Assembly: GCA_020342115.1 (NCBI GenBank)
Contig: CP070841.1
Span: 1,238,660 to 1,276,881, forward strand
Direction: 5' to 3'
Source: Spirochaetota bacterium
GTDB lineage: Bacteria > Spirochaetota > B62-G9 > DRHN01
Length of the DNA: 38,222 nucleotides
Part shown: piece after piece, positions 1 through 9,132 of the stretch
How positions within the stretch are numbered: position 1 is the first letter of the stretch
Layout of the letters: the number at the start of each line of letters is the position of its first letter
Notes under the pieces: model-generated
The model's input: the letters and a program-made list of their open reading frames with translations, nothing else
The model's database searches: none
Told to the model about the DNA's origin: nothing
Translations under genes and position numbers: made by a program

Positions 1-2
1 AT

Positions 3-2879
3 GAGGTGCTGTCATTAAAAGAGATCAAACATAAAGATAGAATTGAAATGGAACGAATGATTTTCTCTGAAATGGTGGGCAGGGAAAAAGAGCTTGATAA
101 ACTCGAACTGCATGTTTTTAAGGTAATAAACGATGAAGGGACGATTGTTAATGTAATAGGAGAAGCTGGAATCGGAAAATCCAGATTGATAGCTGAGCTA
201 CGAAGAAAAGATGAAATGAAAAAAGTAGTGCTTCTTGAAGGGAGGGCTTCATCGATCGGTAAGAACCTAAGCTATCATCCAATAATTGAAATTCTAAAGA
301 ACTGGGCCGGGATAAAAGAAGATGATAGTGAATTAGAATCTCTAAATAAACTTGAAAGATCAATCAAAGAGGTAAATTCTGAAGGAGTATCAGAAATCTT
401 TCCATTTGTTGCATCACTTATGGGGATGGAACTGAAAGGAAAATATGAAGAGAGGGTTAAGGATATCGAAGGGGAAGCATTATCAAAACTAATTTTAAAA
501 AACCTGAAGGACCTCTTAATAAAGATCTCTGAAATAAAACCACTTGTTATTATTTTTGAAGACCTTCATTGGAATGATTTAAGTACACTTGAATTGCTCG
601 AATCGCTGTTCAGGTTAGTTGAAAAAAACCGAGTGCTCTTTATAAATGTGTTTAGACCCAGATACGAAGAAACTGGTGAGAGATTAATTAAAACAATTAA
701 AGATAGATATAATGACTATTATTCAGAGATCAATCTTCATCCACTTGATGATATTCAATCGGACTCCCTTGTTCTTAACTTGCTGCAAGCTGAGGGAATT
801 CCACAACATGTCAGACAACAAATTAAAGATAAATCGGAGGGCAATCCCTTTTATATTGAGGAAATTATTAGAAAATTGATTGATGATGATGTGGTAGAAA
901 TTAAAAAGGGAAAATTTGAAGTTACTGATAAAATCGATTCTGTTGTGATACCGGCAAGTATCAATGAACTCATAATGAGCAGAATTGACAGGCTTGATGA
1001 AGAAACTAAGGACCTGCTTAAAGTTGCTTCAATTATAGGTAGAAGTTTTTTCTACAAAATCATCGCTGATGTAGCAAAGAATATAAGTGAGATTGATAGA
1101 AGAATCGATCATCTCAAAAATATTCAGTTAATTCGGGAAAGGAAACGGCTGGCAGAGATCGAATATCTGTTCAAGCATGTCATTGCCCAGGAGGCTATTT
1201 ATAAATCCATTTTACTCAAAAAGAGAAAAGAGTTGCATCTCACTATAGCCCAGGCCATAGTATCTGTTTTTCAAGACAAGCTACATGACTTTTACGGCAT
1301 GCTTGCATATCATTATAGCCAGGCAGAAGATCTGGATAAAACAGAAGAGTATCTAATCAAGGCTGGTGAAACTGCTTTAAAAACCTCTGCTTCAACAGAA
1401 GCGTTGCATTACTACAAAACAGCTCTCGAACTTTATGTTAACAAATGCGGTGATGATGTTGATAAAAATAAAATTGCAGAACTTGAGAAAAATATTGCTT
1501 CAGCCTTATATAACAAGGGACAATTCGTTGAGGCAATAGAATATTTTGATAGAGTTCTTTCACATTATGGTATGCCTGTGCCAAAAACCCTTTTAATTGT
1601 AGTCTGTAAATTTATTGCAGGCTTTATAAATTTGCTTATCAGTTTATACCTACCATTAATTAAGTGGAAAAAGAATCCCACCAAGCTTGATAATGAAATT
1701 ATAAATTTATATTTCAAAAAACTTCAATCGACTACAGATATAGATCCAAAAAAATTGGTTTTAGGAACATCTTTTCTTGCAAATAAAATAACCAAATATG
1801 ATATATCAAAAGTGGTAAATGGAATTGAAATAATTACAAGTGGTGGAGGAATGTTAACATATTCTGGCCTGTCATTTTCTTTGAGTAAAAAGGTGTTTGC
1901 ATTTATAAAGGATAAGATTGATAAAAACGATATGAGAACAAGACTTTACTATGAACTTAACCATTTAATATATGATTTGTTTATAGGCCATTGGCAAAAC
2001 ATCAAATATCATGAAAATGTTATAGACTCGAATATGAATGTTGGAGAACTTTTTTATACAACAAATTATATCTGGTGGCATGGTCTGCTAACTATAGAGC
2101 TTGGCAATTTTAAACGTGCTCTAGAATTGGTAAAAAAGTTATCCGAGATAAGTACTGAATATGAGCATGATTTTTCCGTAGTCAAAAAATATCATCTATC
2201 ATCAAAGTTTTTAATGAAATATAGAAAATATGACAATGCCTTAATTGAGATTGATAATGGTATTGAAATAATTAAAAAAACAGATTTCAGGCTAGAAATG
2301 CTAACTTTTCTTCCAATAAAAGCTAGAATTCTATTAATGCATGGTGACAAGAAAGGGGCTGAACAGTTATTGTTAAAATCTAAAGAGATGGCAGACAAAC
2401 TGGATCTGACACCAAGTGATATAATTAATTATTTGGTATGTCAATTTGTGTTTAATATATGTCAGTTGGAAGAATCAATGAAGACTGGTAATAAGCCAAA
2501 CTTTTCTGTAATAAAAAAAATTACTTTTAAGTGTGGGAAAAACACTGTTAAGATGTCAAAAAAGATAGCTCTTGACTTAACTGAATCCTTAAAGCTCCTG
2601 GGTACATACTACTGGCTTATTGGAAAACAGAAAAAAGCTTTAAAATGGTGGACTGAGAGTATTCATGAAGGAGAACGGCTTGGTGCAAAACTCGAACTTT
2701 CTAGAACATATTATGAAGTAGGTAAACGATTGAGTGAGCCGAAAAGCAAGCACAATTCACTTAAAGGTATAAAATCAGAGGAATACCTTGAGAAAGCGAA
2801 GAGCATGTTTGAAGAGATGGAGCTTCAGTGGGATCTCAATGAGCTCGAGAGAGTAAGAATGCAAATTGATTCTATATAG
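3..2879 (+). CDS. AAA-ATPase/TPR signalling protein (5' end outside window)
   Basis: A large STAND-like ATPase of the kind found C-terminal to class III adenylate cyclase or Ser/Thr kinase domains. Counting from the GTG at nucleotide 6, VGREKEL (24-30) opens the AAA_16 domain, Walker A is GEAGIGKS (52-59) and Walker B is VIIFED (181-186) followed by LHWND. From about residue 430 onward the protein is helical with TPR-like repeats (for example KTEEYLIKAGETALK and ALYNKGQFVEAIEYFDRVL). A hydrophobic stretch near 537-556 may be a buried helix. The frame stays open to the window edge and the first residues already look like the linker before a VGREKEL motif, so the true start and any N-terminal catalytic domain probably lie outside. 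The gene is visibly more AT-rich than its neighbours. The ATPase assignment is firm; the input and output of the full protein are unknown. Confidence 0.8.
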   Translation, partial: EVLSLKEIKHKDRIEMERMIFSEMVGREKELDKLELHVFKVINDEGTIVNVIGEAGIGKSRLIAELRRKDEMKKVVLLEGRASSIGKNLSYHPIIEILKNWAGIKEDDSELESLNKLERSIKEVNSEGVSEIFPFVASLMGMELKGKYEERVKDIEGEALSKLILKNLKDLLIKISEIKPLVIIFEDLHWNDLSTLELLESLFRLVEKNRVLFINVFRPRYEETGERLIKTIKDRYNDYYSEINLHPLDDIQSDSLVLNLLQAEGIPQHVRQQIKDKSEGNPFYIEEIIRKLIDDDVVEIKKGKFEVTDKIDSVVIPASINELIMSRIDRLDEETKDLLKVASIIGRSFFYKIIADVAKNISEIDRRIDHLKNIQLIRERKRLAEIEYLFKHVIAQEAIYKSILLKKRKELHLTIAQAIVSVFQDKLHDFYGMLAYHYSQAEDLDKTEEYLIKAGETALKTSASTEALHYYKTALELYVNKCGDDVDKNKIAELEKNIASALYNKGQFVEAIEYFDRVLSHYGMPVPKTLLIVVCKFIAGFINLLISLYLPLIKWKKNPTKLDNEIINLYFKKLQSTTDIDPKKLVLGTSFLANKITKYDISKVVNGIEIITSGGGMLTYSGLSFSLSKKVFAFIKDKIDKNDMRTRLYYELNHLIYDLFIGHWQNIKYHENVIDSNMNVGELFYTTNYIWWHGLLTIELGNFKRALELVKKLSEISTEYEHDFSVVKKYHLSSKFLMKYRKYDNALIEIDNGIEIIKKTDFRLEMLTFLPIKARILLMHGDKKGAEQLLLKSKEMADKLDLTPSDIINYLVCQFVFNICQLEESMKTGNKPNFSVIKKITFKCGKNTVKMSKKIALDLTESLKLLGTYYWLIGKQKKALKWWTESIHEGERLGAKLELSRTYYEVGKRLSEPKSKHNSLKGIKSEEYLEKAKSMFEEMELQWDLNELERVRMQIDSI

Positions 2880-2921
2880 CAATCTGAATTTTAATGTTTT
2901 AATTAATACAATCAACATCCT

Positions 2922-2994
2922 AAAAGTATATACTTTGGGGACAAGCATCCATGTGTATACCTGTGCACACAGAGCACCTAGGGTGTATACTTTT
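2922..2994. terminator. candidate long-range hairpin between convergent genes
   Basis: Between the convergent ATPase and gdhA genes, AAAAGTATATAC (2922-2933) can pair with GTGTATACTTTT (2983-2994) over 12 bp with one G-T wobble. A third GTGTATAC lies at 2953-2960 and a TGTGCACA palindrome at 2962-2969. The right arm ends in TTTT, so it could act as a weak terminator. The roughly 49-nt loop makes this uncertain, and the GTATAC boxes could instead be protein-binding sites. Confidence 0.3.
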
Positions 2995-3076
2995 GTAAAT
3001 AATCACAGATAAATTAATACAGTGGCTTCAATAGTACAGTTATCTTGTTGCATACTATTGAAGACTTCCCTGCTTT

Positions 3077-4372
3077 CTAGGGGAAAATGCCTCTCTCTCT
3101 ATAGACTTCTTCTAATCTTTTCAGGGCAACAATATAAGCCGCGGTACGCCAGTCAGTTTTATATTCCAATGCGGTTTCTCTTGTCCGGATGTATGCATGA
3201 TCGATAATCCTGCGTAAACTATGATCAACCTGCTCCAAATCCCAGATCTCACTCCGTTTGTTCTGCAGCCACTCAAAATAACTGACAATTACTCCTCCAG
3301 CATTACATAATATTCCTGGAAGTAGACCAACATTTTTTTCTTGTAAAATTTGATCACCTTCTGGAGTAGTTGGCCCATTTGCTCCTTCAATAACTAACTT
3401 GACTTTAAGAAGCTGTGCCGTCTCTTTAGTAATCTGATTTTCCAAGGCTGCAGGGATAAAGATATCTGCCTTTGTGCCCATAAAGGTTTTATGATCAATC
3501 TCTTCGGCTCCGGGATATTTGGCAATAAAATTTTGATTGCTTTTTGAATATCTAAGAAGATCATCAGGATCAATCCCTGCAGGATTAAATATTGCACAAG
3601 ATGCATCTTCAACTGCAATTAATTTGGGACCATGTGGCTTCAACAATCTTGCAGCCCAGGATCCAACATTACCAAAACCCTGGATGATATAGGTTGCTTG
3701 GGAAAGATCGAATTTCTTATCCTTACACCAGTTCTCGATTGTAAAGACAATACCCTGTCCGGTCGCCTTATCCCGCCCACAGATACCACCGGAAGCAATT
3801 GTCTTACCAGTTACCACATGGACATTGCGGTTGCGATCCTGGGGTGGAATGGTTGCAAGATAGGTATCAAGGATCCATACCATGATCTGGGCATTGGTAT
3901 TAACATCAGGGGCTGGAATATCATATTCCGGGCCGATTATATTTCCAAGGGCAAATGTAAATCTTCTTGTGATCCGTTCTAGTTCAGTTATTGAGAGTTC
4001 CAGTGGATTACATTCAATTCCTCCTTTAGCCCCCCCAAAAGGGAGATTGACCAGTGCGGTTTTCCAGGTCATGAGCATTGCAAGGGCGCGTACTTCATCT
4101 GTAGATGTCTGTGGATGATATCGCAGGCCTCCTTTGAATGGACCTAATACATCATTATGCTGGACTCGATAGCCGTTGAAGATCCTGATAGTGCCATCAT
4201 CCATTCGGACAGGAAAATGGACTACAACTTCATTTTTAGTTGTGGCCAGGATCCTTCGAATATCAGAATCGATACTCATCAGTTCGGCTGCTTTATGAAA
4301 CTGCTTGATAACATTATCACAAAAGCTTATCTTCGAATCGAGATTATTTTTCTCAGCTGTCTTATTGTTCAT
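3077..4372 (-). CDS. gdhA: glutamate dehydrogenase, hexameric (Glu/Leu/Phe/Val family)
   Basis: Cytoplasmic enzyme for reversible oxidative deamination of glutamate to 2-oxoglutarate and ammonia. At 431 residues it has the usual length of the small hexameric class. The substrate pocket is complete: KGGLRYHP (80-87), MTWK (101-104) and the catalytic lysine in PFGGAKGG (K116), with the conserved aspartate in APDVNT (D156). The C-terminal Rossmann domain carries GFGNVG (232-237), followed by glutamate in IAVEDASC as adenosine-ribose ligand, which suggests NAD rather than NADP. ATG start with an AGGA element about 7 nt upstream. It lies downstream of the outer-membrane protease on the same strand, but 270 bp of tandem repeat separate them, so it probably has its own promoter. 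Function is confident; cofactor preference is inference. Confidence 0.95.
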   Translation of the reverse strand: MNNKTAEKNNLDSKISFCDNVIKQFHKAAELMSIDSDIRRILATTKNEVVVHFPVRMDDGTIRIFNGYRVQHNDVLGPFKGGLRYHPQTSTDEVRALAMLMTWKTALVNLPFGGAKGGIECNPLELSITELERITRRFTFALGNIIGPEYDIPAPDVNTNAQIMVWILDTYLATIPPQDRNRNVHVVTGKTIASGGICGRDKATGQGIVFTIENWCKDKKFDLSQATYIIQGFGNVGSWAARLLKPHGPKLIAVEDASCAIFNPAGIDPDDLLRYSKSNQNFIAKYPGAEEIDHKTFMGTKADIFIPAALENQITKETAQLLKVKLVIEGANGPTTPEGDQILQEKNVGLLPGILCNAGGVIVSYFEWLQNKRSEIWDLEQVDHSLRRIIDHAYIRTRETALEYKTDWRTAAYIVALKRLEEVYRERGIFP

Positions 4373-4396
4373 GATCAGTCCTCGCTAATTTAACAG

Positions 4397-4426
4397 AAAA
4401 TATTTAAACATATCTATATCACTCAA
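4397..4426 (-). promoter_or_regulatory. possible gdhA promoter
   Basis: On the minus strand TTGAGT (4426-4421) is followed after 18 nt by TATTTT (4402-4397), about 25 nt before the gdhA start codon. The -35-like TTGAGT is the conserved end of the degenerate tandem-repeat copy. The match is weak, so this is only a candidate. Confidence 0.3.
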
Positions 4427-4667
4427 AACAGTAACTATAATTTCGCATCTTTGTAATATAATAAAAATGTCTCTCAAAACGATAGTTCTAATTTCTCATC
4501 TATGTGATGGTACACATAGAAAATTACACTCAAAACGGAAGCTCTGATTTCTCATCCGTGTGATGGTACACATAGAAAATTACACTCAAAACGGAAGCTC
4601 TGATTTCTCATCTGTGTGATGGTACACATAAAAAATTGCACTCAAAACGGAAGCTCTAATCTAGCAT
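4421..4667. repeat. 56-bp tandem direct repeat (three full units, degenerate first, partial last)
   Basis: The core ACTCAAAACGGAAGCTC recurs with starts at 4472, 4528, 4584 and 4640, exactly 56 bp apart; a degenerate 51-bp unit begins at 4421. Units differ by only a few bases. Each holds a small inverted repeat, TGTGT-GATGGT-ACACA or TATGTG-ATGGTA-CACATA. The last partial unit overlaps the 3' end of the outer-membrane protease gene. Read on the minus strand, every unit carries GAGCTTCCGTTTTGAGTG, which encodes that protein's final Glu-Leu-Pro-Phe and stop. The array therefore looks like tandem duplication of the gene's stop-codon region. There are no unique spacers, so it is not CRISPR. Confidence 0.9.
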
Positions 4668-7467
4668 CTACGTAAATGCCGCTTTTTCCGCCGCTTGAGA
4701 TCGGATACACATACCCTATATCAAATATCAGGGGATACTGGTAGCCGATCAGAAATTCAACCTCGAGCTCTGCGCCGGCAGAGGAGCGGATATGTCCCCA
4801 TGGATCTTCCACAAGCTCGTTGATATCTCCAACTACTACATCGTATAAACTATTTGGGGAAGCAGCAAGCCCGTTATCAAGAAAGGCACTCAGATTTACG
4901 CCTTCAAAGAAAAGGGGTAAAGACCCTATTCCCCTATCAACCGAGAAGAGCCTGGTCTTCAATGTTGTCTTTACATCCATAGCAAATCTTGCAGGCACGA
5001 TATCAGGAAATCCCAGGGTGTATACACTGTTAAGGGGTACATAGACAAACTTCGAGTATGCTCCGTAGGTGACCCTGTTTATGTCATCTACGGGATTCCA
5101 TCTGCTTTGAATCCTGATATTTAAAAGAAGGATCTCCAGCAGCCTCTGATACCATGAGAAGTAATCTGAGAGGATTAAAAACTGCTCTTGCCCCATATTG
5201 TAGTATAAACCCTGCTCGAATACAATTCCTTGCTCTGGACCAATCCAGTGAAGAGGTCGACGTGTGCTGCTATAGTAAAAGGAGAGATCAGGTCCGGCAT
5301 AAGGACTTTCGAAGATCATACCGAGATCTGCCTTTAGGAGAAAATCTCTCTCAATTAGAGGAAAGGATATACCTGGAAAGATTGCCACCGATGGGGAGAA
5401 TGTTGCTGTATCTGTTCTCTGAGTGGCAAAGAGTGAAACGAAGTAGTTAAACGGGTAGGAGTAGTGAGTATAGTTGATGAAGGATTTAAATTGTGCATCT
5501 ATGACATCAAAGAGGAGTCCCATATTGTAGGCATGACGCTGTAAAAGATCACTCCCTGATGTATAAAAACCAACCCCTAGGGATATTCTCTGATCTATAA
5601 ACAGTGGCGACCAGTAGCCTGGAAACAACCATTGAGCCGCGTTGTATTCTGCTATTGCATAATCGTTATTACTTTGTCTGACTGACGTTGTTGAAACGTC
5701 TTCAGAGGGAGTTTCTGCTATTTCAGGTTCTGTGACAGGATAGTTATATCGAAGCTCATTCATTGAAGTTTTTACGATCCTGTATCCACTGCTCGTATAC
5801 TCTTGCAGAAGGACTGTTCCATCTGCTGATATATCAGGATCGAATATACCTGTCGGAACATTGGTGATTCTCGCAATATTTTCATTTTGGATATTTACAC
5901 GGAATAGGTTATACACACTATTATTATCTCCAACAAACACGAGCTCTTCACTGCTCAGCCATTCCGGTGAATAAGCATTCTGATTGAGTGAGGTGATTCG
6001 TTTTGGTATAAATGTTTCATTTTTCAGATCGTCCAGAGCTGTAATGTATATGGCCCGGTTTCCCTCTCTGTTTCTGCATGAAAACGCTACATTTGTTTTG
6101 TCGCCTGATAGAACCGGTTGCTCAACAACCGGCAGGATTGTCTGACGAATAGTACTTTTTGTTTCTCCGTTAATAGTAAGGAACCTTATATCGGTTCCAT
6201 AGGGGGTTGAATAGCAGATTAAAAGCTCATTCTCACTATCTGTGAACATGAAACCCTGAATATGACCATTTTCTGTAATCTTTTTTTCTGTTTTTTTAGC
6301 AATATCGAACTCATAAATATTATTTTCATAATAGACATTTTTTCTGAGATCCCCCCTGATATACCAGAGTTTCCTGTCGTCGTTGGAGAAGAGTATACTC
6401 TCTGCATATAATCCTTTTTTGATACACCTTTCTTTTTCAGTTTTGAAATCATAGAGATACAAACCGCCCAGTTTGTCTGCAGGCCTGATTGAATAAGCTG
6501 CAGTTTTACCTGAATTGCTCATGGCAAACGAGTAGACATATCCTCTTTTAGTGCCTACAGGGATATATTTTGTTATGCCCCTGAATTCGAGACCTTTTTG
6601 GAAGTCGTGTGCTTTCCTTGTTTCTTCTTCCAGCCATTTATCCCAGACCTCTTGGAACGTTTTGCCGTATACCTTTTTGAAAGCAAGACTGCTCGTGAAG
6701 CTTAACTTTGACGAGTTGTTTTTATTAAATGTAATGAGTTTCTGCTCACCATAGTTCCTGACAAGCCAATTCACAAAGGATACACCATAGAGATAACGTG
6801 TTTGACCGCCTGGCCAGAGCCAGGTACTGTTTGAAGCACGATCGAGAAGGGGGGGATTCTCTTCAAGTATTGCTGTTCTTACTAACATATTTGTATATGT
6901 ATAGTTACCCCGTCCATAACCATTTTCCTTCACCGTTTCTGTGTAAGTAGGGAACCCTTCTGTATAAAACAGCGGATTAGATGTATTCGGGTAAATCAGT
7001 TTTCCGAAGATTTTATGAGTAAAAGCCGGGAACCCTTCCACCATGTCCTGGTGAATTATATGTGTGAGCTCATGAATCAGGAGATTTCTGTACCAGCTTT
7101 TGTAGGCATCTATGCCATCCATAAAATCCTGATAGGGATGCACAGCATTTATAGTTAAATAATAGCCATTTGAGCTCAACTGTACTGATGCACTTGCAAG
7201 GTCGCTGTTGTCAGTGATGATGACATCTAACTTGTACTTTGGAGTGTAGTTTGTCCATGTTTTCAGCTCTTTAAACACATCTTCTGCATCTTTTTCTATA
7301 ACGCCTGCAACCTCTCTGAGATGGGCTGGAAAGATGAATCTGAAGTTTTCACTCTCACTGGTGAACCAGGATTCCTGAACATCGAGGCTGGAGGTAATTG
7401 GAAGCCCTGCATAAAGCAGGTTTACCAGAAAAAGAAAAAGTGGCAAACAGATTTTGAATAATTTCAT
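4642..7467 (-). CDS. outer-membrane zinc metalloprotease with beta-propeller and C-terminal barrel
   Basis: Numbering is from the ATG at 7467, preferred over an in-frame GTG four codons upstream because it gives a clean signal peptide (about 1-20, MKLFKICLP then a hydrophobic core ending LLYAG). Residues about 30-270 form a peptidase_MA-like gluzincin domain: zinc motif HELTH (132-136) and a downstream glutamate in YTEGFPTY (about E170) as third ligand. The middle third (about 290-590) has repeated SxDG/WYIRG-like blades typical of TolB/PD40 propellers. The last 320 residues alternate aromatic and polar residues like a beta barrel and end in ELPF, the terminal Phe expected of a BAM substrate. 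Expected location is the outer membrane with the protease in the periplasm or at the surface; substrate unknown. A TATAAT on the minus strand (7496-7491) sits just upstream. The stop codon lies in a 56-bp tandem repeat. Confidence 0.8.
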   Translation of the reverse strand: MKLFKICLPLFLFLVNLLYAGLPITSSLDVQESWFTSESENFRFIFPAHLREVAGVIEKDAEDVFKELKTWTNYTPKYKLDVIITDNSDLASASVQLSSNGYYLTINAVHPYQDFMDGIDAYKSWYRNLLIHELTHIIHQDMVEGFPAFTHKIFGKLIYPNTSNPLFYTEGFPTYTETVKENGYGRGNYTYTNMLVRTAILEENPPLLDRASNSTWLWPGGQTRYLYGVSFVNWLVRNYGEQKLITFNKNNSSKLSFTSSLAFKKVYGKTFQEVWDKWLEEETRKAHDFQKGLEFRGITKYIPVGTKRGYVYSFAMSNSGKTAAYSIRPADKLGGLYLYDFKTEKERCIKKGLYAESILFSNDDRKLWYIRGDLRKNVYYENNIYEFDIAKKTEKKITENGHIQGFMFTDSENELLICYSTPYGTDIRFLTINGETKSTIRQTILPVVEQPVLSGDKTNVAFSCRNREGNRAIYITALDDLKNETFIPKRITSLNQNAYSPEWLSSEELVFVGDNNSVYNLFRVNIQNENIARITNVPTGIFDPDISADGTVLLQEYTSSGYRIVKTSMNELRYNYPVTEPEIAETPSEDVSTTSVRQSNNDYAIAEYNAAQWLFPGYWSPLFIDQRISLGVGFYTSGSDLLQRHAYNMGLLFDVIDAQFKSFINYTHYSYPFNYFVSLFATQRTDTATFSPSVAIFPGISFPLIERDFLLKADLGMIFESPYAGPDLSFYYSSTRRPLHWIGPEQGIVFEQGLYYNMGQEQFLILSDYFSWYQRLLEILLLNIRIQSRWNPVDDINRVTYGAYSKFVYVPLNSVYTLGFPDIVPARFAMDVKTTLKTRLFSVDRGIGSLPLFFEGVNLSAFLDNGLAASPNSLYDVVVGDINELVEDPWGHIRSSAGAELEVEFLIGYQYPLIFDIGYVYPISSGGKSGIYVDARLELPF

Positions 7468-7566
7468 TCTTTTCAGCACGATTAGTTGAGATTATAGTAA
7501 ATATATTAATATTAACACAGTATTTCGCTATTACCTAAAAAAATTGATTTCAATGCTAAAAAATAC

Positions 7567-7596
7567 TTGACTATAATTTATAGGATGGAGTAGTAT
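7567..7596 (+). promoter_or_regulatory. promoter of radical SAM gene 1
   Basis: TTGACT (7567-7572), an 18-nt spacer and TAGTAT (7591-7596), about 35 nt before the start codon. The same layout, TTGACA-N18-TAGTAT, precedes the unit encoding the second radical SAM enzyme at 22986-23015. Confidence 0.6.
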
Positions 7597-7605
7597 TAAT
7601 ACTAC
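7590..7605. promoter_or_regulatory. 16-bp perfect palindrome on the -10 element (candidate operator)
   Basis: GTAGTATTAATACTAC is its own reverse complement and covers the -10 hexamer. Its position predicts repression by a dimeric or tetrameric DNA-binding protein. The AGTAT/ATACT half-sites recur at 23011-23025. Confidence 0.55.
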
Positions 7606-7631
7606 CAATATGATTGGAGGAGGGGTTATAT

Positions 7632-9071
7632 ATGAAAATAAATGCAAAAAGTAAAAAGGCACTTGCTAAGATCAGCCTTCAGTTAATGAAGGTAGACTTC
7701 ATCATGAACCTCTTTCTTAAGTGGGGTGAAAAACAAATATTGAAAAACCTGGTATTAAAGAATCCGAGAAACAGGCCAATAGGTGCGCAGGAAGATAAGG
7801 CTATCGCTGTAAGAAATTTAATGAAAATCTTTGAAAAGAAGTATAGAGAAGGCAGTCTTTCTCCTGCTGTAAAAGATTGGGTATTCAACAGGCTTGTGGG
7901 AGATATAATACTGAACTGGGCCGAAAGACACCCCGAAGCTGCTGAGAGAAGACGCCGTGATGAACCCCTGCCGGTATTCATGACAATCTCTCCAACCCAA
8001 GAGTGTAATCTAGCCTGTTTTGGCTGCTATGCTGCTAGTTCCAAAAAAACTCTCGCATCGCTCGATTGGGATATTGTGGATAAGCTGATTGATCAGAAGA
8101 GGGAGTTATGGGGCTCCTACTTTACGGTGATCTCAGGAGGGGAGCCTTTGATGTGGGAATCTCAGGGGAAAAATATAATCGATCTATATGAGAAACATGA
8201 TGACAACTTCTTTTTGATGTATACAAACGGAACTATGATTGATCGTTCTGTTGCAAAGAAGTTCGGGGAGCTCGGGAATATCACCCCTGCAATTTCGGTC
8301 GAGGGGTTCGAGAAACGTACGGATGAGAGACGGGGTAAGGGAACCTTCAAGAAGATTATTGATGCAATGTCTTACCTCAAGGAGGAGGGTGTTATTTTCG
8401 GTGCATCCCTTACAGCAACGAGAGATAATGCTGAAGAGCTTACGAGCGATGAGTTCCTGGACATGTTTTTTGACGAACTCGGAGCCTCCTATATATGGAT
8501 GTTCCAGTATATGCCCATAGGGAGGGGGCCAACATTTGATATGATGATTACGCCAGAGCAGAGAGAGCAGCTCTGGCATCGTGAGCGCTATATCCAGAGG
8601 GAGAGGGGAATATTTGTCATAGATTTCTGGAATGGAGGTCCTATATCAGACGGGTGTATATCAGCAGGACGGAAAGGTGGATACCTGTATATAGACTGGT
8701 ACGGGAATGTCATGCCGTGTGTTTTTGTCCCATACTCTGTAGGGAATATAAAGACAGATTTCTTTGACAAGGGGAAAAACGTTGACGATATCCTCAAGAC
8801 TCCATTTTTTAAAGGGCTGCGGAAGTGGCAACTAGACCAGGGCTATAAGGATTCGCCCGAAAATGTCAAGAACGAAATCGTACCATGTCCAATAAGGGAT
8901 CACCACGATGAATTCAACAAGATCGTGAAGGAGAACAACGCAATTCCTGTTGGTAAGACAACAGAGGTTGCCTTTGAGGATGAGAGGTATATCAAGGATC
9001 TGACTGCTATTGGTAAGAAGACCGATAAATTGACCAATGGAATATGGGTTCAGGAGTATCTGAAGATGTAG
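7632..9071 (+). CDS. radical SAM enzyme with SPASM/twitch-like C-terminal cysteines (paralogue 1)
   Basis: Radical SAM protein of 479 residues. The start is the ATG at 7632, preceded by GGAGGAGGGG; an in-frame TTG six codons upstream lies inside that ribosome site and is rejected. About 110 helical residues precede the cluster motif C125-x3-C129-x2-C132 (ECNLACFGCYAA). SAM-binding features follow: SGGEPL, YTNGT and SVEGFE. Late cysteines C342 (DGC), C363 (MPCVF) and C419 (VPCPI) fit a SPASM or twitch domain holding one or more auxiliary Fe-S clusters; the surrounding pattern (DGC, then an aromatic strand, YGNVMPC) resembles AhbD/NirJ-type and peptide-modifying enzymes. The substrate is unknown and no precursor peptide is obvious beside it. 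A close paralogue lies at 23373-24794. It is monocistronic, ending in a strong terminator. Confidence 0.85.
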   Translation: MKINAKSKKALAKISLQLMKVDFIMNLFLKWGEKQILKNLVLKNPRNRPIGAQEDKAIAVRNLMKIFEKKYREGSLSPAVKDWVFNRLVGDIILNWAERHPEAAERRRRDEPLPVFMTISPTQECNLACFGCYAASSKKTLASLDWDIVDKLIDQKRELWGSYFTVISGGEPLMWESQGKNIIDLYEKHDDNFFLMYTNGTMIDRSVAKKFGELGNITPAISVEGFEKRTDERRGKGTFKKIIDAMSYLKEEGVIFGASLTATRDNAEELTSDEFLDMFFDELGASYIWMFQYMPIGRGPTFDMMITPEQREQLWHRERYIQRERGIFVIDFWNGGPISDGCISAGRKGGYLYIDWYGNVMPCVFVPYSVGNIKTDFFDKGKNVDDILKTPFFKGLRKWQLDQGYKDSPENVKNEIVPCPIRDHHDEFNKIVKENNAIPVGKTTEVAFEDERYIKDLTAIGKKTDKLTNGIWVQEYLKM

Positions 9072-9085
9072 ATAATATCTATCTT

Positions 9086-9132
9086 GCAGTAAAAAGCAGT
9101 CATCCTTGACTGCTTTTTACTGCTCTTTTTTT
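9086..9132. terminator. strong intrinsic terminator (bidirectional candidate)
   Basis: A perfect 17-bp stem, GCAGTAAAAAGCAGTCA (9086-9102) with its complement (9107-9123), a TCCT loop and a T run at 9126-9132. It ends radical SAM unit 1. On the minus strand it follows the stop codon of the small membrane protein and can serve that operon too. Confidence 0.9.

Noticed and set aside
4421..4667. CRISPR array
   Set aside because: The repeats are contiguous 56-bp units without unique spacers, and no cas gene is present.
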